A DNA stretch of 5,671 nucleotides. Origin: Myxococcales bacterium (GTDB taxonomy: Bacteria > Myxococcota_A > Polyangia > Palsa-1104). The stretch is taken from assembly GCA_023248835.1 (NCBI GenBank), contig JAHFDU010000271.1:1-5671 (forward strand), written 5' to 3'. Both the position numbers and the translations under genes were made by a program. The notes below the pieces were generated by a model. That model searched no databases. It worked only from the letters and a program-made list of their open reading frames with translations, and had not been told where the DNA came from. Each line of letters opens with the position of its first letter. Position 1 is the stretch's first letter. Positions 1 through 5,671 of this stretch are shown here, in pieces.

Positions 1-854
1 CGACTTGTATCGGCGACGAGGTGAGTCTCGACGCCCTGCATGCCGAGCTCGCGGCCGATAAATTGCGCCGCCTGATCTTCACCGGTCATTGATAGGAAGA
101 CGCAGTCGGCTCCGAGCGCGCGAATGTGCGAAGCCACGATCGCTGCGCCACCGACATACTGATGCTGGCCAAGTTCGCGCAGCGCAATCACCGGAGCCTC
201 GGCGCTCATGCCGAGCGCGTCACAGGCAACATATTGATCGACGATGGTGTCGCCGACCACTAGCAGTCGTTTTTTTTTCGGCATCTCGGCGGCGATGTCA
301 GAAAGTTCGATGCCCTGACGAGCGCAAGCGGCACGAAAATCTCTGAGCCGATCGTTTTCGCGACTGGCGGTGTTGGCCTCTTCAAATAGATCGCCGTCAC
401 TGTAGCGCACGGTGCCAGAGTGAAATACCACTTCGCCACTATGCTCACGAACCCGCGCGGTAAGTGCCGCCACTTCGGGAGCAAGATCGTCTTCAAATTC
501 TTTGCCAAGCACCAGTACTGCCGGCCGCAATACATCGACAACATCGTTGATGTCGAGTTCGGAAAGAACCACCACCTGATCGACGTCGACGTGGCTGGCA
601 AGTCCCGCTGCTCTTTCCTCTTCAGAAAAATAGCGGCGTTGTGGTTGCAGGTTCGACAGGTATTCGTCGGAAAGCAGACAGGCCACCAAGCGAGTGCCGA
701 GCGAACGGGCGTGCTCTAAGAAGCGGCGATGGCCGGGATGGATGACATTGAAATGGCCGCGACACAGCACCACACGTTCGCGCTTGCCGCTGGCGAGCCT
801 TGCTGCCAGATGTGCGAGCCCGCGCGCGTCGCGCACAATATTGGTGTAGTTCAA
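1..854 (-). CDS. HldE-like bifunctional protein, nucleotidyltransferase then kinase, C-terminus outside the window
   Basis: Partial: 284 residues are visible before the window ends. Start TTG 854 overlaps the isomerase stop (TTGA); GTG 836 is an alternative seven codons in. Residues 28-155 are an RfaE2-type nucleotidyltransferase with GHFNVIHPGH (33-42, the HxGH nucleotide motif at 39-42), LLSDEYLS (60-67), RPAVLVLGKEF (110-120) and a matching end (GEVVFHSGTVRYSDGDLF, 140-157). After a charged linker, residues from about 196 are the start of a PfkB/RfaE1-type sugar kinase: LLVVGDTIVDQYV (197-209), LGMSAEAPV (214-222), YVGGAAIVASHIRALGA (233-249) and MTGED (256-260). In classical HldE the kinase comes first, so the order here is reversed. 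The PfkB GGAAN signature has Ile239 instead of Asn. The expected role is C1 phosphorylation of heptose 7-phosphate and its activation as ADP-heptose or another NDP-heptose. The exact sugar and nucleotide are inferred from the neighbouring isomerase. Confidence 0.85.
   Translation of the reverse strand, partial: MNYTNIVRDARGLAHLAARLASGKRERVVLCRGHFNVIHPGHRRFLEHARSLGTRLVACLLSDEYLSNLQPQRRYFSEEERAAGLASHVDVDQVVVLSELDINDVVDVLRPAVLVLGKEFEDDLAPEVAALTARVREHSGEVVFHSGTVRYSDGDLFEEANTASRENDRLRDFRAACARQGIELSDIAAEMPKKKRLLVVGDTIVDQYVACDALGMSAEAPVIALRELGQHQYVGGAAIVASHIRALGADCVFLSMTGEDQAAQFIGRELGMQGVETHLVADTS
270..278 (-). other. A9 homopolymer at the nucleotidyltransferase/kinase junction
   Basis: Nine consecutive A on the coding strand encode Lys193-195 in the linker of the HldE-like protein. 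Loss of one A in the transcript gives ...PKKNDC and a TAG at 260-262, that is, a ~197-aa protein holding only the nucleotidyltransferase. Gain of one A also reaches a stop within about 20 codons. Runs of this length are known substrates for RNA-polymerase slippage and are also typical sites of sequencing error. Confidence 0.6.
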
Positions 855-1483
855 GACGCCACTCGCAGGCCGGCTTTGTGCTCTACCGCCAAGCGCCGCG
901 TCACCACGTGACCGACCAGCTGCATGCAGTCTTCGGAAATCTGCATGTCGTCGATGGGAATGTGCACCACCACATCGGCCATGGTGCGGGCGCGGCCGCC
1001 GGAAAAGCCGACCACCGCTGCAGTCGACAGGCCACGCTGGTGCGCCGCTTCGAGCGCCGCCAAGATGTTGGGCGAATTGCCGCTACCGGAAAGCGCGAGC
1101 AGCAAATCACCGGGCAGGCCCAGCACTGCCACTTGGTAGGAAAAAATTTGATCGTAGCCGACATCATTGCCAAGGCAAGTGATGACGGCTGGATTCGACG
1201 ACAGAGCGATCGCGCGTACACCGTCGCCACGTCCCGGCGATACCCCGTACATCAAGTCGTTGACGAAGTGTTCGGCATTGGCAGCGCTGCCACCGTTGCC
1301 GCAGAGTAGGACTTGATGTCCCGACGTCCAGGTACGCATGATGGCGTCGGCCAGTCGGCGAATCGATGCTGCGTCGATCCGGGAAATCACTGCGGCAGCA
1401 CGCGCTAGATAGTCATCTACGAGGTCCACGCCGTTACCCCCCAAGGTGCTAGCACACTCATCATACCAGGCTCTTCGACTCAC
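851..1483 (-). CDS. gmhA: GmhA-like SIS-domain phosphoheptose isomerase
   Basis: 210-aa SIS-fold protein, close to the usual GmhA length. GmhA converts sedoheptulose 7-phosphate to D-glycero-D-manno-heptose 7-phosphate in the cytoplasm, the first step of heptose-nucleotide synthesis. Visible motifs are CGNGGSAANAEHF (61-73, phosphate loop and a metal-ligand His), LGNDVGYDQIFSYQV (104-118), LSGSGNSPN (131-139, second Ser-rich phosphate loop) and ISEDCMQLVGHVV (182-194). Compared with E. coli GmhA, the residue four after H72 is Asp (D76) instead of Glu, and the Gln ligand position appears to be Glu (E184); H192 is kept. This may be a subfamily variant with another ketose substrate. The start is ambiguous: GTG 1483 has no clear ribosome site, while GTG 1429 (residue 19) follows a G6 run at 1437-1442 by 7 bases. 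The next gene, an HldE-like fusion, overlaps by 4 bases, which supports the heptose role. Confidence 0.87.
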   Translation of the reverse strand: MSRRAWYDECASTLGGNGVDLVDDYLARAAAVISRIDAASIRRLADAIMRTWTSGHQVLLCGNGGSAANAEHFVNDLMYGVSPGRGDGVRAIALSSNPAVITCLGNDVGYDQIFSYQVAVLGLPGDLLLALSGSGNSPNILAALEAAHQRGLSTAAVVGFSGGRARTMADVVVHIPIDDMQISEDCMQLVGHVVTRRLAVEHKAGLRVAS

Positions 1484-1518
1484 TTACAAGACGGAGTTAA
1501 TGTGGGGAAATGTAAGCT

Positions 1519-2988
1519 TTAGCGAAAAAAAGCAGCGGCATCGCTGAGAATTCGGCGAGCAAAATTGCGGTAGTCAAAAAACGCGGAAAACCGATCAGGG
1601 AAGGTCGGCCTCTCAGCGCGCAAACAATTTTCCAATTCGGCTTGAGTGTGAAAATAGAGTGCGGTCTCTGGCCAAAACGGCGGATCGGCATCGTGGCGAC
1701 AGTCGTAGATGATGGGAATGCAGCCGCACGCGCCAACCTCGGCGAGTCGCTGGCTGTTGATCGAAAAAGCGTGTGGTACCAGCGCGTACTTGGCCGAGCG
1801 ATAGATCTCGACCACCGCATCGCCGTGCGAAATTTCGCCGCGACAAAAAGGTGCGACGACAGGATCGAGCTCCCAGGCGCGACCATAAATCTCCACCGGA
1901 ATCTTCGCCGATTGAGCCGCTTGGCACAGCCACCTAACGGACAGGTCGCGCACCACAAAATAAAGAAGCTCGTCCACCGATCGGAATGTCGAAAGGCCAA
2001 ATTTTTCTCCAAGCGCGGCGACTTCAGCGAGCGAAAGCGACTCGCCGGCGCCAAGTCGCGCCCTCAGCACAAGCACCAGCTCCGCTTCCGGTGTTCTAAG
2101 CCGTGTATTCTCGGAGATCTCTTGGCCGAGAAGCGGGCTGCCGGTCCCGACAAACACCACCTTTGTCTGACGATGCACCGCTGGCCTCGACGAAAACCGA
2201 GCCGTGTCGATGCAGAACGGTTGCACGGCGATACGATCTCGTGTCAGGCCTGTGGCCATCAACGCCGGCGAGAAATAGTCCACCACCGTGTAGACCAGAT
2301 CATTGGGGCGCCAGGGAAGAGTTGATGGATAGCCGAGCTGGATCGGGGTGTCTTGCCACCACACCACGTTGACCACGTCGGGCGGCAGACATTTGTTGTT
2401 GGGATGATTGATGTTGATCATGAGATGCGGGTCAAACGACTCAGCCGCGAGCATGAGGTGGTGGGAATCGAGCGATTCCATTTCGTTTGATTCCGTCACC
2501 AACTCGACCTCGAGGCCGAGCTCCGCGAACGCATCGAGAAGCGCGCGCGCCGACCACTGCATGACGGTGGTGGTCCGGCCTGTCCACGCCATCACGCGCA
2601 ACGGCTCGTCTTGAGCACGCGGCCGTGCCTGGCGATGAAGGTAACGAGACAGGACTTCGAAAACCAGCTCGCGCCGGCGGCCACGCACCGCTTCGATCAG
2701 CGCGTTCACTTGCTGCCCGAGAGCAGCGCGCTCGTCGCTGGGCAAAGCGTCGGGGAACATCAGATCCGTCGGCAGCCGCAGGCGGGTGCGCGCCAAAAAA
2801 TCGACGATTTGCGCGGCGTCGCGCGGCAGCACGATGAGATTCTCCGGCACTTCGGGCAGGCCGCTCGAGTCGCCGACCAAATAGCAAACTTGTAAGCCGG
2901 TCACCGCCATCGTCAGCGGTACGCGTTGTCGCAACTTGGCAAACGCGTACGCCTGTGGCGGATCAAAAAACAGACAGTCGTCAGCCAT
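1519..2988 (-). CDS. CgeB-like glycosyltransferase (GT-B type)
   Basis: Complete 489-aa protein, probably a cytoplasmic nucleotide-sugar-dependent transferase acting on a surface polysaccharide or protein glycan. No signal peptide or membrane segment is seen. Residues 1-125 form an N-terminal region whose first ~53 residues are duplicated in the small ORF upstream. A first Rossmann-like half follows (RVMAWTGRTTTVMQWSARALL from 131, then VVWWQDTP at 208-215). The second half contains VVFVGTGSP (277-285), VEIYGRAW (365-372), EIYRSAKYALVPH (394-406) and NSQRLAEVGACGCIPIIYD (411-429). This last block resembles the donor-binding segment of the CgeB / Glyco_trans_1_2 group, common in polysaccharide and flagellin-glycosylation islands. 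Start ATG 2988 has no clear Shine-Dalgarno, so translation may depend on ribosomes finishing the small ORF 3 bases upstream. Donor and acceptor sugars cannot be assigned. Confidence 0.85.
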   Translation of the reverse strand: MADDCLFFDPPQAYAFAKLRQRVPLTMAVTGLQVCYLVGDSSGLPEVPENLIVLPRDAAQIVDFLARTRLRLPTDLMFPDALPSDERAALGQQVNALIEAVRGRRRELVFEVLSRYLHRQARPRAQDEPLRVMAWTGRTTTVMQWSARALLDAFAELGLEVELVTESNEMESLDSHHLMLAAESFDPHLMININHPNNKCLPPDVVNVVWWQDTPIQLGYPSTLPWRPNDLVYTVVDYFSPALMATGLTRDRIAVQPFCIDTARFSSRPAVHRQTKVVFVGTGSPLLGQEISENTRLRTPEAELVLVLRARLGAGESLSLAEVAALGEKFGLSTFRSVDELLYFVVRDLSVRWLCQAAQSAKIPVEIYGRAWELDPVVAPFCRGEISHGDAVVEIYRSAKYALVPHAFSINSQRLAEVGACGCIPIIYDCRHDADPPFWPETALYFHTQAELENCLRAERPTFPDRFSAFFDYRNFARRILSDAAAFFR

Positions 2989-3156
2989 GGTTCACGGCCC
3001 ACAGCGGCGCGGAATCGTCAAGAAAGCGACGGGCGAGCCGGCGTAATAGCAAACTTGCAAGCCAGTGGCGGCCTCGGTGATGAGCACTCGATTCCGCTGA
3101 CGACCAATGTCGAGCGCCAGCGCGGCATCAAAGACGACGCAATCCTCACTCTGCAC
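2826..3156 (-). repeat. Diverged in-frame tandem direct repeat, period 165 bp
   Basis: Copy 1 is the small ORF (about 2992-3156); copy 2 is the first ~53 codons of the glycosyltransferase (about 2826-2988). The best-conserved core is 22 bases encoding TGLQVCY and neighbours, at 3045-3066 and 2880-2901, with 2 mismatches. The offset is exactly 165 bases, which is 55 codons. Divergence elsewhere shows the duplication is not recent, or that it derives from two paralogous genes. Confidence 0.75.
2992..3156 (-). CDS. 54-aa small ORF, truncated duplicate of the glycosyltransferase N-terminus
   Basis: It starts at GTG 3156, one base after the carbamoyltransferase TAG, with AGG 9 bases upstream, and ends at a TGA three bases before the glycosyltransferase ATG. 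The product (VQSEDCVVFDAALAL... to ...IPRRCGP) aligns almost without gaps to residues 1-53 of the downstream glycosyltransferase. By my hand alignment 19 of about 53 positions are identical, including D-C-x-x-F-D near the start and the whole block TGLQVCY. The ORF is in the same frame as the glycosyltransferase, so reading through the TGA would give one protein with two tandem N-terminal modules. It has no signal peptide or membrane segment. Possible explanations are a remnant of a second tandem glycosyltransferase, a leader ORF that couples translation to the next gene, or a real small accessory protein. The ORF and its homology are visible in the sequence; its expression is uncertain. Confidence 0.6.
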   Translation of the reverse strand: MQSEDCVVFDAALALDIGRQRNRVLITEAATGLQVCYYAGSPVAFLTIPRRCGP

Positions 3157-3157
3157 G

Positions 3158-4852
3158 CTATCGTGCCTGCTTGTGCAATGGGGCCGTGATCAGATACGGC
3201 GGCGCGAGCAGGTAGTCGACCGCGCCCCTGAGAAATGTCGCTGCGACATCTTCAGCGCTGCCAAGGATTGGCTCCTCGTGGAGATTAAACGAAGTGTTGA
3301 GAAGACACAGCGCGCCGTACTGCTGGTGGGCGCGCGTGATCAGGGCATGCAAGACCGGGTTGCCTTCACGAGTCACGACTTGCGGCCGTGCAGTACCGTC
3401 AACGTGCACGACCGCAGGAGCGTTTTTGGCGAACTCCGGTGTTACGTTGTAGGTCATCGTCATGTGCTGCGCGGAAAAATGGTCGGCCCGATAGCCGGCA
3501 AAACAGCGCGAGGCCAGCTCGGCCGTGGTCACCGGTGCAAACGGCATGAACTCGGAGCGGTGCAGCCGCTCGTTGATCGAATCGCAGAACGCAACATCGT
3601 CACAAAAACCTACAATGCTGCGATTGCCGAGCGCGCGTGGACCAAATTCGCAGCGCCCCTGCACCAGTCCAACGCTTTTGTACTGACGCATCCGATCTGT
3701 CGCTGCAGCGACCAGATCTGCCGGACGTGAAATCTCGCAACCGTGCGGACCAAGAAGCGTCGCCAATGCTTCGGCGTCGAGGTCGGGACCCAGATAGAGT
3801 GTCTCGAGCGGGCTCGACAAAACACCTTTTTCGCGCAACAAATAGTCGTAGACGCTGCCAGCGCAGATCCCACCGTCTCCCATGTTCGGGTAGACAAAAA
3901 CCCCATCCACTCCCGCGAGCTCACGAATGCGTTGATTGAGTTTCACATTCGAAAACACACCGCCAGCCAAACAAATCTGCCGCAAACCGGTCGCTCGAAG
4001 ATGGTGGGCGATCACTTGGCATACACAACGTTCGAGATGCGCTTGCGCTGCGGCGGCTAGATCTTCGCGCGAAAAACCTCCCGCTTCTTGCAAAAGAACG
4101 TCAGAGTAGTTGGTGAAGAAGGGAACGTAATAGTCGCCAGGAAAACTCTTGAAGCGGCCGTTTTCGACGGTGATCATTTTTTCCATCAGCGCCATCGCCC
4201 GCTTGGGATCGCCGTGACCGGCAAGGCCAGTGATCTTGCCCTCGTGGCGGTTGGGCACAAAGCCGCACAGCTGAGTGATGCGACCGTAGAAATAACCAAT
4301 GCTCTCCCAACTAAACCCGCAGGTGCGCTCCTCCACACCTTTGGGAGTGACAGCGGAAACAGTAAATGACTTGCAGTCGCCGCGACCGTCGCAAGTCACT
4401 ACCAACGCCTCGCGAAAAGGCGAGCTCATATACGCCGCAGCACGATGAGCCTCATGGTGGTGGCAGCGATACTGTGGCCTCGTACCAAGACGATGGATGG
4501 TGTCTCTGTCAAAGCTGGCAAGCTGTGCGGAGTCTACTTCGCGTTCCTTGTCAAGCCGGTTGCGGATGACCGCGATTGTCTTGGGATCGGAACCATATTC
4601 GACAACGCGCTCTTCCAGCGCAGCGGAAAAGTCACCGCTCGGCATTCCATTGGTAAACCCGTAGCAAACCAAGTCGACGTCATTCGGTGTAAGTTTGGCC
4701 TGGTTGAGCACCCAGGTGAGCGAACGATGGGGATAGCCACCGTCGAGCTTGGTACGTGACAGGCGCTCTTCGTTGACCGCCAGCACCAGTCGGCCGTCTT
4801 GGAACAGCGCGACACCGCTATCGGCTGCGTTGCCAATGCCCAAAATGTTCAT
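3158..4852 (-). CDS. NodU/CmcH/TobZ-family O-carbamoyltransferase
   Basis: Complete 564-aa protein, the usual size for this family, which transfers a carbamoyl group from carbamoyl phosphate (through a carbamoyl-adenylate) to a sugar hydroxyl. The N-terminal ASKHA/Kae1-like domain carries HHHEAH (131-136, metal-ligand motif), DGRGD (155-159), HEGKITGLAGHG (203-214), LAGGVFSNVKLN (295-306) and GDGG (325-328). The C-terminal domain has GRCEFGPRALGNRSI (399-413), EFMPFAP (434-440) and LLNTSFNLHEEPI (517-529). All expected blocks are present, so it should be active. I chose the ATG at 4852 because MNILGIGNAADSGVAL is the normal family start, GGAG lies 5 bases upstream, and it overlaps the methyltransferase stop as ATGA. 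A longer in-frame start at 5065 would add 71 low-complexity residues inside the upstream gene. The acceptor is unknown; the heptose enzymes downstream make a carbamoylated heptose plausible. Confidence 0.95.
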   Translation of the reverse strand: MNILGIGNAADSGVALFQDGRLVLAVNEERLSRTKLDGGYPHRSLTWVLNQAKLTPNDVDLVCYGFTNGMPSGDFSAALEERVVEYGSDPKTIAVIRNRLDKEREVDSAQLASFDRDTIHRLGTRPQYRCHHHEAHRAAAYMSSPFREALVVTCDGRGDCKSFTVSAVTPKGVEERTCGFSWESIGYFYGRITQLCGFVPNRHEGKITGLAGHGDPKRAMALMEKMITVENGRFKSFPGDYYVPFFTNYSDVLLQEAGGFSREDLAAAAQAHLERCVCQVIAHHLRATGLRQICLAGGVFSNVKLNQRIRELAGVDGVFVYPNMGDGGICAGSVYDYLLREKGVLSSPLETLYLGPDLDAEALATLLGPHGCEISRPADLVAAATDRMRQYKSVGLVQGRCEFGPRALGNRSIVGFCDDVAFCDSINERLHRSEFMPFAPVTTAELASRCFAGYRADHFSAQHMTMTYNVTPEFAKNAPAVVHVDGTARPQVVTREGNPVLHALITRAHQQYGALCLLNTSFNLHEEPILGSAEDVAATFLRGAVDYLLAPPYLITAPLHKQAR

Positions 4853-5671
4853 GAATGCTCCGTCCAAGTCTCGATCGCACGGATCAACTGTTCGATGCGT
4901 CTTTGGCCGAGAGTGTCTCTGTCTACGTCTAGATCGCAGTGAGCCGGCGCGGCAGCAAACCGATCCCACAGTGGCGCCTGCCTGACAAAACGGTAGAGTC
5001 CGATGAGATGCAGGGCACGTTGTTCGGGCGAAAGCGCGTTCAGGAATCGCCCCAATTTTTCCCACAGCTTTGGAGATATCGACGCCGGTCCCAATTCATT
5101 TTGGTCCATCGGCAACACTTGGTCGAGCGTTGCGCTTTGTCGACCGGATGTTGACAGCGCCACTCGGAAACGAAAATTCTCGTCGCATGCGCCGAAATGA
5201 GCGGCGTGATCGGGACAAAAAAACTCGGCTTCATGCGCCGCTGTAGCGAAATCACCCGGCGCGTAACAATTCCAAGTTGGCACCAGCAGATCGTCGATCA
5301 TGTCTGAAGCGAATCGCTGCATCGGTTCGGCAGCAAATATTGCTCTCATCGCGGCTTCGAACAACTCCGGCCGGAGCCCGTTCGCCAGCGGCCGCAACTG
5401 CGCCGTCAGCCATCGACTCCAGGTGCCCGAATGATAGAGGCGAAAAAACAGCTTTATCCCTTGCGATCCCGCGCGCGCCCCAAGCCGACTGAACAGTCCA
5501 TTTCCAGGTGGTAAATGGTGATAGACGCCAAACAAAAAGGCAGCGTCGATCGACTCGGCCGAACCGAGTGTCACGGTCACATCGGCCACTTCCGATACGA
5601 TATTGGCGATGCCGCGCCGTCGACACTCGCGCTGCATCCAGGCTACTTGTAGATCAGAGATGTCGAGATGA
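4849..5671 (-). CDS. Class I SAM-dependent methyltransferase, N-terminus outside the window
   Basis: Partial gene: the frame is open to the window edge, so the true start lies beyond base 5671; 273 residues are visible. The first visible residues, HLDISDLQVAW, look like the end of strand beta-2 of a Rossmann methyltransferase, where the acidic residue binds the SAM ribose and is followed by the usual helix. The glycine-rich SAM loop should therefore lie just upstream. FGVYHHLPPGNG (visible residues 48-58) matches the post-beta-4 HHL motif of this superfamily. After that comes a long, less recognisable C-terminal region (about 80-273) with RLYHSGTWSRWL and a helix-rich end. The ATG at 5637 is internal to the fold and is not the start. 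It probably O- or N-methylates a sugar or aglycone of the same glycan, but the substrate cannot be read from sequence. It overlaps the carbamoyltransferase gene by 4 bases, implying translational coupling. Confidence 0.8.
   Translation of the reverse strand, partial: HLDISDLQVAWMQRECRRRGIANIVSEVADVTVTLGSAESIDAAFLFGVYHHLPPGNGLFSRLGARAGSQGIKLFFRLYHSGTWSRWLTAQLRPLANGLRPELFEAAMRAIFAAEPMQRFASDMIDDLLVPTWNCYAPGDFATAAHEAEFFCPDHAAHFGACDENFRFRVALSTSGRQSATLDQVLPMDQNELGPASISPKLWEKLGRFLNALSPEQRALHLIGLYRFVRQAPLWDRFAAAPAHCDLDVDRDTLGQRRIEQLIRAIETWTEHS
4858..4865 (-). promoter_or_regulatory. Shine-Dalgarno for the carbamoyltransferase
   Basis: GGACGGAG on the coding strand, with GGAG ending 5 bases before the ATG at 4852. 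It decides the start in favour of 4852 over the longer in-frame ORF beginning at 5065. Confidence 0.6.

Noticed and set aside
260..601. Minus-strand ORF of 113 codons
   Set aside because: Out-of-frame shadow of the HldE-like gene. It matters only as the frame that would be entered after a one-base loss in the A9 run.
800..1309. Plus-strand ORF of 169 codons
   Set aside because: Antisense shadow of the isomerase gene with no protein-like motifs.
1483..1516. Possible Rho-independent terminator between glycosyltransferase and isomerase
   Set aside because: The stem is only 6 base pairs, not GC-rich, with a 22-base loop and no following T tract, so it does not look like a terminator.
1497..2054. 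Minus-strand ORF of 185 codons overlapping the glycosyltransferase
   Set aside because: Different frame from the glycosyltransferase, whose conserved C-terminal motifs are intact through this region. There is no sign of a frameshift, and the shadow has no motif.
1642..2325. Plus-strand ORF of 227 codons
   Set aside because: Antisense shadow of the glycosyltransferase with Arg/His-rich composition and no recognisable motif. The minus-strand frame has clear domain motifs throughout.
3107..3730. Plus-strand ORF of 207 codons
   Set aside because: Antisense to the C-terminal domain of the carbamoyltransferase, where every family motif is on the minus strand; no motif of its own.
4853..5065. N-terminal extension of the carbamoyltransferase frame to an ATG at 5065
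   Set aside because: The added 71 residues are Arg/Cys-rich and unlike the family. They lie wholly within the methyltransferase gene, and the ATG at 4852 has a good ribosome site and the normal family N-terminus.

Overview
The window is a densely packed one-strand fragment of a bacterial glycan (sugar-modification) operon. Every gene I accept lies on the minus strand, so transcription runs from base 5671 toward base 1. By eye the DNA is fairly GC-rich but dotted with A/T homopolymers. Heptose-type enzymes, a NodU-type carbamoyltransferase and a CgeB-like glycosyltransferase point to a Gram-negative bacterium, probably a proteobacterium, and to an O-antigen, LPS-core or flagellin-glycosylation locus. 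The species cannot be named from this sequence.

Layout in transcription order: (1) the 3' part of a class I SAM-dependent methyltransferase (4849 to beyond 5671). (2) A complete NodU/TobZ-type O-carbamoyltransferase (3158-4852), joined to (1) by a 4-base ATGA overlap. (3) A 54-codon small ORF (2992-3156) starting 1 base after the carbamoyltransferase stop. It is a diverged copy of the first ~53 codons of the next gene. (4) A 489-aa CgeB-like glycosyltransferase (1519-2988), 3 bases after the small ORF and in the same frame. (5) A GmhA-like SIS-domain sugar-phosphate isomerase (851-1483). (6) A bifunctional HldE-like protein (1-854, truncated by the window), joined to (5) by a 4-base TTGA overlap. 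Its nucleotidyltransferase domain precedes its kinase domain, the reverse of classical HldE.

Working model (inference): the isomerase makes a heptose 7-phosphate from sedoheptulose 7-phosphate, and the HldE-like protein phosphorylates C1 and activates the sugar as a nucleotide derivative. The glycosyltransferase transfers a sugar, and the carbamoyl- and methyltransferases decorate it. The GmhB phosphatase and HldD epimerase of the classical pathway are not in the window. No RNA gene, CRISPR array, insertion sequence, convincing promoter or terminator was seen, and no gene-free stretch exceeds about 35 bases.

The points most worth a second look are the reversed HldE domain order with an A9 run exactly at the domain junction, and the in-frame 165-base tandem duplication that yields the small ORF before the glycosyltransferase.
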